Source: Candidatus Poribacteria bacterium
Lineage (GTDB): Bacteria > Poribacteria > WGA-4E > WGA-3G
Length of the DNA stretch: 5,762 nucleotides
NCBI GenBank assembly: GCA_009845505.1
Contig: VXZL01000062.1
Coordinates: 1 to 5,762 of the forward strand
Direction: 5' to 3'
A program made the translations under genes and the position numbers. Below the pieces are notes generated by a model. That model saw only the letters and a program-made list of their open reading frames with translations. It had not been told where the DNA came from and did no database searches. This document shows, one piece after another, positions 1-4,605 of this stretch. The first letter of the stretch is position 1, and each line of letters opens with the position of its first letter.

Positions 1-10
1 ATACCGGTGT

Positions 11-502
11 CTATGCCTTTCTACCGATAAGTGTACGCAGCGCATCATAAGCAGGTTCCGCAAGACGGATATACTCCTCGAATTCCCACTCGCTCTCGTA
101 ACGGCTCGATTCAAGGTGGAAGTGTTCATAGAGTTGCCACTTGAATTGACTGGTCAAATCTTCATTGCTGCTTGATACATTCACCAAAATAACATCTGTA
201 AGGGTTGTAACTTTTTTATTTTTATCATCAAACCGCCGTTGCCCGTAGACAAGTTCAACGTGATACGTCTGCTCAATCCCACTGAGCGCATCGGCGTGCG
301 GCGTGTCTTTTATTCCATCGCTGGCGCGATAGAGTATCGTATCTAATTCTCCTAAATCTGCCCCTGGAAAGAGTGGACCCACAAGAAAAGTTCGCTCAAC
401 TGTAGCATTGTAACTATGGGTTGTCAACAACCCTTCCAAAACCGCCCCAATGCCTCCCATTTTTTGGATGGCTTCGTGTGTGGCGTGAACAACAATACTC
501 AA
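11..502 (-). CDS. Glycogen synthase-like protein, N-terminal part only (apparently truncated)
   Basis: This 163-codon ORF resembles the N-terminal Rossmann half of glycogen/starch synthases, which move glucose from a nucleotide sugar to the growing glucan in the cytoplasm. The KMGGIGAVLEGL motif (residues 14-25) sits where GT5 enzymes have the KTGGL sugar-nucleotide loop and GT3 enzymes have VGGIYTVL. It is followed by a FLVGPLF strand (39-45), VELVYGQRRF (82-91) and VILVNVSS (104-111), in the order seen in GT3/GT5 N-domains. Complete enzymes are several hundred residues longer and continue into a HAHE-type motif and a second Rossmann domain, both missing here because of a TAG at 11-13. After that TAG, a shift of -1 would read Gly-Ile-Asp-Thr-Gly to the window edge, so a frameshift or sequence error is likely. 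The start is TTG at 502, with a GAGG Shine-Dalgarno 8 nt upstream. The glgP and glgC neighbours support a glycogen role. The family is inferred from motifs; calling the gene broken is an inference. Confidence 0.62.
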   Translation of the reverse strand: MSIVVHATHEAIQKMGGIGAVLEGLLTTHSYNATVERTFLVGPLFPGADLGELDTILYRASDGIKDTPHADALSGIEQTYHVELVYGQRRFDDKNKKVTTLTDVILVNVSSSNEDLTSQFKWQLYEHFHLESSRYESEWEFEEYIRLAEPAYDALRTLIGRKA

Positions 503-510
503 ATTTTTTA

Positions 511-514
511 CCTC
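511..514 (-). promoter_or_regulatory. Shine-Dalgarno site that sets a TTG start
   Basis: On the minus strand GAGG is followed by an 8-nt A/T-rich spacer and then TTG (502-500). The only nearby upstream ATG on this strand (about 522-520) is followed almost at once by an in-frame TGA. The spacing and the family-like first residues (SIVVHATHEA) therefore favour the TTG as the true start. Confidence 0.6.
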
Positions 515-585
515 ACTTCATGTCTTTATTTATCGAGATTCGCGCTTATCATTTAAGATTCCGATCCGACGCTATAACAATTTTT

Positions 586-615
586 AAATTACCATGTGTC
601 TGAGTAAACTGTCAA
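586..615 (-). promoter_or_regulatory. Candidate sigma70 promoter for the synthase-like gene
   Basis: On the minus strand a perfect TTGACA (615-610) is followed after 18 bp by TAATTT (591-586), which keeps the three best-conserved -10 positions (T, A and final T). Predicted transcription would begin near 579 and leave a leader of roughly 75 nt before the TTG start. The -35 is ideal and the -10 weak, as at a promoter that may need an activator. The perfect palindrome at 617-631 lies one base upstream of the -35. Confidence 0.42.
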
Positions 616-616
616 G

Positions 617-631
617 GTATTTTCAAAATAC
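617..631. repeat. Perfect 15-bp palindrome GTATTTTcAAAATAC, possible operator
   Basis: Two 7-bp arms, GTATTTT and AAAATAC, flank a single central C. Arm length and symmetry suit a site for a dimeric DNA-binding protein. The site abuts the upstream side of the leftward -35 hexamer (610-615), a typical class II activator or UP-element position, and is about 100 bp upstream of the rightward -35. The A/T-rich sequence means chance cannot be excluded. The binding role is inferred from symmetry and position. Confidence 0.4.
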
Positions 632-729
632 GCGGTTGCAGGACAGGTTCGCCCCATTACCGTCCTCAATGATATTCGTCTGGGTACAATCCGCAATCTT
701 TTTGTTGGTGCGATCTGAGATTTTTGTTC

Positions 730-758
730 TTGACAACCCCACCAAAAGCAACTATAAT
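730..758 (+). promoter_or_regulatory. Full-consensus sigma70 promoter for the winged-helix/glgP genes
   Basis: TTGACA (730-735) and TATAAT (753-758) are both perfect hexamers separated by exactly 17 bp, the optimal spacing. Transcription should begin near 764-767, leaving a leader of about 145 nt before the ATG at 912. Nearly all of that leader is occupied by the palindromic repeat at 769-882. A promoter this close to consensus should be strong unless held down by a repressor or by leader structure. Confidence 0.82.
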
Positions 759-768
759 ATAATAGTAG

Positions 769-882
769 TCGGTTGTCAGCCATCAGTCATCAGTTAAGAG
801 ATTTAGATGTAACAATTTACCCCTTCGTTGCGTACCCAAAGTTTAGGAAGATTGTTACAAACCGCTCTTAACTAACAACCGA
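769..882. repeat. Long imperfect palindrome (MITE-like), forms the mRNA leader hairpin
   Basis: Three nested perfect stems can pair: 769-776 (TCGGTTGT) with 875-882, 792-800 (AGTTAAGAG) with 865-873, and 808-816 (TGTAACAAT) with 851-859. A 15-nt one-sided bulge (777-791) carries CAG/CATCAGTCAT words. The order of the stems gives one long hairpin starting within a few bases of the predicted transcription start. A related element occupies the glgP-hisB gap, also with a left arm ending CAGTTRAGA and a right arm starting CTCTTRACT. There is no coding sequence inside. This looks like a dispersed, non-autonomous palindromic repeat; the mobile origin is inferred. Confidence 0.65.
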
Positions 883-901
883 TAACTACTTATAATCTTT
901 C

Positions 902-906
902 GGAGG
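902..906 (+). promoter_or_regulatory. Strong ribosome binding site of the winged-helix gene
   Basis: GGAGG is followed by a 5-nt spacer and ATG at 912. It lies outside the long leader hairpin, which ends at 882, so it should be accessible when that hairpin is folded. Confidence 0.7.
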
Positions 907-911
907 TAAAG

Positions 912-1136
912 ATGTTAGATAATATTGGACACATTGCCGGCACCATCTGGCACTATCTTGAGGAAAATAACGAAGCCACTGTTACAAAAATAACCCGAGA
1001 AATCGGGGAAACTGAACGTTCAGTCCTGATGGGAGTCGGTTGGCTCGCTCGCGAAGGAAAATTAGATTTCGAGAAACGAAAACAAGGCACTTACATCACA
1101 CTCAAAACACAACAATCAGACGCAGATGTTGCATAG
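912..1136 (+). CDS. Small winged helix-turn-helix protein (DUF2582-like)
   Basis: This 74-aa protein is about the size of a lone winged-helix domain. Residues 3-18 (NIGHIAGTIWHYLEEN) fit helix 1, 23-31 fit helix 2, and 33-47 (ETERSVLMGVGWLAR) fit the recognition helix, with a two-strand wing at about 49-64 (GKLDFEKRKQGTYITL). The GWLAREGKLxFE stretch matches what I know of the DUF2582 winged-helix family of archaea and several bacterial phyla, whose function is not established. There is no signal peptide, membrane segment or sensor domain. The short acidic tail (70-74) is probably disordered. The gene has a strong ribosome site, follows a consensus promoter and ends 24 bp before glgP, so the two are very likely co-transcribed. 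A role as local regulator of glycogen genes is inferred from position only; such domains can also mediate protein contacts. Confidence 0.8.
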   Translation: MLDNIGHIAGTIWHYLEENNEATVTKITREIGETERSVLMGVGWLAREGKLDFEKRKQGTYITLKTQQSDADVA

Positions 1137-1160
1137 ATTTCGGAAGGAGCACGGAACTAA

Positions 1161-3788
1161 ATGAAGCCACTTCGTCAATTAACAGTGGTCCCTACGCTAC
1201 CGCCGAATCTCGAACCTCTGCGTGAGCTCGCTCTAAATTTATGGTGGACTTGGGATCGTGAAGCCCTCGATCTCTTCCGCTATCTTGACGCTGGGTTGTG
1301 GGAAAAAACTTACCACAACCCAGTCGCAATGCTTGGACAGATTTCCCAAGAGCAGTTGGATGAAGCATCAAAAAACAGCATGTTTCTTGCTCGGTTTGAG
1401 GTCATCCACAAGAAGTTCAAAGAATACCATCAAACATCTTCATGGTTTGAAACAAATTACAGTGATGATACGCTCGAAAACCTGAAAATTGCTTATTTTT
1501 CTATGGAATATGGGTTAACAGAGTGTATGCCGCTCTATTCCGGTGGCTTAGGGGTCTTAGCGGGTGATCACCTGAAATCTACAAGCTATCTCGGATTGCC
1601 TTTCGTTGCAGTTGGTCTCCTCTATCAACACGGCTACTTCCGCCAAACGCTTACCGCAGACGGGTGGCAGATGGCTGATTACCCGACAAACGACTTCTAT
1701 AATATGCCCATCCGACCGGAGAAACGTCTGGATGGAAGCCCACTCCTCATAGAAGTCTCATATCCAGAAGGGACTGCTGTCGCTAAGGTTTGGCGTGCCC
1801 AAGTCGGACGTGTTTCGTTATATCTCCTTGATACCAACATCCCAGAAAACCAGAGCGAGGAATTACGGAATATCACTGATTACCTGTATGGTGGCGACGA
1901 ACGCCTCCGCATCAAGCAGGAAATTCTACTCGGGATCGGTGGATATCGTGCCTTAACCGCTCTCGGCATCCAACCCACCGTCTGCCACATGAATGAAGGA
2001 CATGCAGCCTTCCTCGCAATTGAGCGGATCCGGCAGTTGATGCAGAGCACTGGCATCCGTTTTGAAGAAGCCTGCGAAGCCACGAAAGCCGGAAATATAT
2101 TCACAACACATACACCTGTTCCTGCTGGCATTGACTGGTTTCCACCGGATTTGGTGAATTACTATTTCAGCAACTCCTACGACGAGCTCGGCGTTTCTGC
2201 TGAAACCTTTCTCGGCCTCGGCAGAGCTAACCCAACCAACACCAACAGTGAATTCAGTCCCGCGCTCCTCGCACTCAGGCTATCGGCAATGCGTAATGGT
2301 GTGAGCCAACTGCATGGAGATGTCTCCCGCGATATGTGGAAAAACCTTTGGCAAGGCATTCCTGCCCATGAGATACCTATCAGTGCGATTACCAACGGCA
2401 TTCATACTCGGTCTTGGGTCTCCGATGATATGCAGGGGCTCTTCGACAGATACCTTGGACCCCACTGGATCGTTGAACTCACAAACCAAGCCGTTTGGAC
2501 GCAAATCTCAAATATACCTGATCCCGAATTATGGCGCATACATGAACGCCGACGCGAACGTCTTATCACCTTCGCCCGTCAACGGCAAGAACAGAAACAC
2601 ACACTCGGTGGCACTTTAGGGCGGAGCTCACAAGCCCAACTAACCCAATCTAACCGGAGAAAAGAAACTGATAGTGCAGCGATTAAAGTCCTTAATTCTG
2701 CTGCATTGACTATCGGATTCGCACGCCGATTTGCGACCTACAAGCGCGCAACGCTACTCTTTCAAGACGTAGACCGACTCGACAAGATTTTGAATCATCC
2801 TGAACGTCCCGTACAACTCATTTTTGCTGGGAAAGCGCATCCGCACGACTATGAGGGAAAACTACTCATTCAGCGTATCGCTCGTATCGCAGCAGAACCC
2901 CGCTTTTATCATAAAATCGTCTTCGTTGAGAACTACGACATTTGCGTTGGACGTTATCTCGTTGAAGGTGTCGATGTCTGGTTAAACAACCCGCTACGTC
3001 CCAACGAAGCAAGTGGCACCAGCGGTATGAAAGCCGCCGCAAACGGCGCACTCAATTTGAGTATCGCAGACGGTTGGTGGGCAGAAGCAAACCACTTAGG
3101 CGGCGGATGGACAATCGATACCGGAACGGCTTCAGACGATACAAAATCCAATGACGAAGTACATGCCAACGCTATTTATGAACTCCTTGAAAAAGAGATT
3201 GTCCCGCTCTTTTACGAGCGTAGTGCTGTTGATGATGTCCCTTATCAGTGGGTCGCACGCATGAAAACCGCAATGCAGAATCTCGCACCCATTTTCAACA
3301 CGAAACGGATGGTAACCGAGTACGCCGAGCAGTTATACTTCCCAACGCACCAGCGCTGGTCGGAACTCAACGAAAACGAAGCAAAACGTAGCATCGCCTT
3401 AGCGCACTGGAAAAGCCACATTCAGGACCATTGGGGGAACCTCTGGATTGAGGAAAAATCCTCGAATAGAACATCGCTTACACTTCAAAATCTTGAATTA
3501 GGTGTGGGTGAATCCACAACAGTGGAGGCAATCATACACACCGATGTCTTATTTCCACATGAACTTGCTGTCCAAATTTATCACGGCGTGTTAGATACCA
3601 CCGGCGAAATTCACAACGGCAACGCTACACCCATGGAATATAAGGCGGATCTTGGGGGTGGTGCTTATCTCTTTGAAGGAACGCTTACCTTGAAACAGAC
3701 CGGATTGCACGGCTACACCGTGCGCGCCTTACCCTATCATGAAGATCTGGAATCTCTCTCTGAACTCGGTCTTATAACGTGGGCATAA
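1161..3788 (+). CDS. glgP: Alpha-glucan (glycogen/maltodextrin) phosphorylase, GT35
   Basis: The enzyme releases glucose-1-phosphate from the non-reducing ends of alpha-1,4-glucans using phosphate and pyridoxal phosphate, in the cytoplasm. The N-terminus (about 12-110, with NLWWTWD at 26-32) is the DUF3417 domain that marks the Thermotoga AgpA-like branch. The catalytic body follows: SGGLGVLAGDHLK (127-139), HMNEGHAAF (276-284), THTPVPAG (316-323), ARRFATYKR (521-529) and EASGTSGMK (616-624). By alignment with muscle phosphorylase, Lys624 is the cofactor lysine, and Arg523 and Lys528 match the phosphate-site Arg569 and Lys574. The C-terminal about 110 residues look like the beta-rich tail usual in this branch. 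Length (875 aa) is slightly above the roughly 820-860 common here, partly from a polar linker at 473-505. An AAGGAG sequence (1144-1149) lies 11 nt before the ATG, a little far, but MKPLRQLTVVP is the family's usual start. All key residues are present. Confidence 0.96.
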   Translation: MKPLRQLTVVPTLPPNLEPLRELALNLWWTWDREALDLFRYLDAGLWEKTYHNPVAMLGQISQEQLDEASKNSMFLARFEVIHKKFKEYHQTSSWFETNYSDDTLENLKIAYFSMEYGLTECMPLYSGGLGVLAGDHLKSTSYLGLPFVAVGLLYQHGYFRQTLTADGWQMADYPTNDFYNMPIRPEKRLDGSPLLIEVSYPEGTAVAKVWRAQVGRVSLYLLDTNIPENQSEELRNITDYLYGGDERLRIKQEILLGIGGYRALTALGIQPTVCHMNEGHAAFLAIERIRQLMQSTGIRFEEACEATKAGNIFTTHTPVPAGIDWFPPDLVNYYFSNSYDELGVSAETFLGLGRANPTNTNSEFSPALLALRLSAMRNGVSQLHGDVSRDMWKNLWQGIPAHEIPISAITNGIHTRSWVSDDMQGLFDRYLGPHWIVELTNQAVWTQISNIPDPELWRIHERRRERLITFARQRQEQKHTLGGTLGRSSQAQLTQSNRRKETDSAAIKVLNSAALTIGFARRFATYKRATLLFQDVDRLDKILNHPERPVQLIFAGKAHPHDYEGKLLIQRIARIAAEPRFYHKIVFVENYDICVGRYLVEGVDVWLNNPLRPNEASGTSGMKAAANGALNLSIADGWWAEANHLGGGWTIDTGTASDDTKSNDEVHANAIYELLEKEIVPLFYERSAVDDVPYQWVARMKTAMQNLAPIFNTKRMVTEYAEQLYFPTHQRWSELNENEAKRSIALAHWKSHIQDHWGNLWIEEKSSNRTSLTLQNLELGVGESTTVEAIIHTDVLFPHELAVQIYHGVLDTTGEIHNGNATPMEYKADLGGGAYLFEGTLTLKQTGLHGYTVRALPYHEDLESLSELGLITWA

Positions 3789-3798
3789 CTATAGTAAT

Positions 3799-3909
3799 TG
3801 GCTGTCAGCAGTCGGAAACCGTTAGCGGTTCGCTTAGCAGTTGAGAACGTTTGTAATCCACCAATGCTCTCTTGACTCATTGCTGATGGCTAAAGGCTGA
3901 AAGCTATAA
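3799..3909. repeat. Second palindromic repeat, related to 769-882
   Basis: The glgP-hisB gap is almost wholly filled by an imperfect inverted repeat. The left arm begins GGCTGTCAGCAGTC (3800-3812) and ends CAGTTGAGA (3838-3846). The right arm begins CTCTTGACT (3869-3877) and ends TGCTGATGGCT (3881-3891), followed by AAAGGCTGAAAGCTATA. TCAGCA in the left arm pairs with TGCTGA in the right. The arm ends match those of the 769-882 element with G for A changes, so I treat the two as one family. Boundaries are approximate. The element contains a 5-bp GC-bearing hairpin at 3817-3830. Confidence 0.5.
3817..3830 (+). other. Small hairpin AACCG-TTAG-CGGTT after glgP
   Basis: A perfect 5-bp stem with a TTAG tetraloop lies 28 bp after the glgP stop. 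No T-run follows, so it is not a standard intrinsic terminator. It may stabilise the 3' end of the glgP message or simply be part of the surrounding repeat. Confidence 0.4.
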
Positions 3910-3912
3910 AAA

Positions 3913-4500
3913 ATGGACAGAACAGCAGAAATTGCGCGTGAAACAGCAGAAACCCAGATCCAACTTCGCCTGAACCTCGACGGAACGGGCACCTCCACTA
4001 TTAGCACGGGTGTTGGATTCCTCGATCACATGTTGGAGCTCTTCGCCAAGCACGGCTTCTTCGACTTGGAGATCGAAGCAAAGGGAGACCTACACGTAGA
4101 CGCACACCATACCACCGAAGATGTCGGTATCTGTTTAGGACAAGCCGTCCAAAAAGCCGTCCTTGACAAAGCAGGCATGCGCCGTTTCGGCAGCTTCGCT
4201 GTCCCGATGTATGAATCCCTTGCTAAAGTAGACCTTGACGTTTGTGGGCGCCCCTACTTACACTATGAAACACCGCTTCGGGACGCGAAGGTCGGTGATT
4301 TTGATGTTGAACTTGCAGAGGAATTCTTTCACGGATTCGCGAACCACAGCGGCACAACCCTACACATCAACGTCCCTTACGGGACAAACCAACACCATAT
4401 CATCGAAGCCATTTTCAAAGCCGTCGCGAAAGCCTTGCACATCGCTACACGTCTCGATGCGTCCATCACCGGTGTGCTATCCACCAAAGGCAGTTTATAA
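3913..4500 (+). CDS. hisB: Imidazoleglycerol-phosphate dehydratase
   Basis: The enzyme removes water from imidazole-glycerol phosphate to give imidazole-acetol phosphate, a middle step of histidine synthesis, in the cytoplasm. At 195 aa it matches the single-domain form, without the N-terminal histidinol-phosphatase domain of the enterobacterial bifunctional enzyme. Hallmarks are GFLDHML (35-41), DAHHTTEDVG (63-72), the second half FFHGFANHSG (138-147), NQHHIIEA (159-166) and the C-terminal STKGSL (190-195). The two HHxxED/QHHxxE motifs supply the paired manganese-site histidines and glutamates. A TAA in frame at 3907-3909 fixes the ATG at 3913, because the next ATG is codon 40. No Shine-Dalgarno lies at normal spacing: the closest, AAAGG at 3892-3896, is 16 nt away. 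No other his gene is in view, and its place between glgP and glgC is unusual. Confidence 0.97.
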   Translation: MDRTAEIARETAETQIQLRLNLDGTGTSTISTGVGFLDHMLELFAKHGFFDLEIEAKGDLHVDAHHTTEDVGICLGQAVQKAVLDKAGMRRFGSFAVPMYESLAKVDLDVCGRPYLHYETPLRDAKVGDFDVELAEEFFHGFANHSGTTLHINVPYGTNQHHIIEAIFKAVAKALHIATRLDASITGVLSTKGSL

Positions 4501-4525
4501 TAAAGCGAAGTAAAGATATTAAATA

Positions 4526-4554
4526 GGGCAACCACAAGAGATGCCCCTACAGAC
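4526..4554. repeat. GGGCA...TGCCCC hairpin repeat
   Basis: GGGCA (4526-4530) pairs with TGCCC (4542-4546) around an 11-nt ACCACAAGAGA loop, followed by CTACAGAC. This closely resembles a short interspersed repeat of the GGGC-ACCACAAG-GCCCCTACA type that I recall from intergenic DNA of several bacterial phyla. It could act as a small mRNA hairpin between hisB and glgC. There is no T-run after the stem, so it is not a normal terminator. Only one copy is in the window. Confidence 0.55.
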
Positions 4555-4571
4555 GTTATGCAGCAACCCAT

Positions 4572-4590
4572 ACTGATGACTAATAACTCT
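4572..4590. repeat. Partial copy of the palindromic repeat before glgC
   Basis: ACTGATGACT (4572-4581) is the exact reverse complement of 785-794 inside the long repeat upstream of the winged-helix gene. It is followed by AATAACTCTT, similar to the CTCTTRACT arm. It appears to be a half element or decayed remnant that ends just before the glgC ribosome site. Confidence 0.35.
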
Positions 4591-4592
4591 TG

Positions 4593-4598
4593 AAAGGA
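4593..4598 (+). promoter_or_regulatory. Ribosome binding site of glgC
   Basis: AAAGGA lies 7 nt before the ATG at 4606, a normal strength and spacing that supports this start. I find no clear promoter in the 105-bp gap, so read-through from upstream is the likely source of transcript. Confidence 0.6.
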
Positions 4599-4605
4599 AA
4601 CGCTT

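Larger units (their letters stand above)
503..911. other. Divergent intergenic control region (409 bp)
   Basis: The region lies between the starts of the leftward synthase-like ORF and the rightward winged-helix gene. It contains, left to right, the leftward leader, a leftward promoter candidate (586-615), a perfect AT-rich palindrome (617-631), about 100 bp with no signal I can name (632-729), a rightward consensus promoter (730-758), a long palindromic repeat (769-882) and the rightward ribosome binding site. Short ORFs on both strands here have no family motif, no good ribosome binding site and low-complexity composition, so I do not call them genes. Confidence 0.75.

Noticed and set aside
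589..783. 64-codon open frame on the minus strand in the divergent region
   Set aside because: It overlaps the strong rightward promoter, has no family motif and is rich in rare residues (Cys, Trp). It is probably chance.
594..797. 67-codon open frame on the plus strand in the divergent region
   Set aside because: It spans the promoter and the repeat arm, with no ribosome site or recognisable domain.
769..882. Riboswitch in the glgP leader
   Set aside because: I recognise no conserved riboswitch core. The symmetry and the related copy before hisB fit a dispersed palindromic repeat better.
1880..2131. Open frames antisense to glgP here and at 2177-2504 and 2866-3169
   Set aside because: They are shadows of a well-conserved enzyme frame and have no domains of their own.
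3817..3830. Possible intrinsic terminator after glgP
   Set aside because: The stem is only 5 bp and has no following T-run; I list it only as a hairpin.
3872..3910. TTGACT and TATAAA as a promoter for hisB
   Set aside because: The spacer is 27 bp, far outside the workable range, and the start would fall within the coding sequence.
4496..4501. TATAAT overlapping the hisB stop as a glgC promoter
   Set aside because: There is no -35-like hexamer 16-18 bp upstream (GTGCTA at the 17-bp position).
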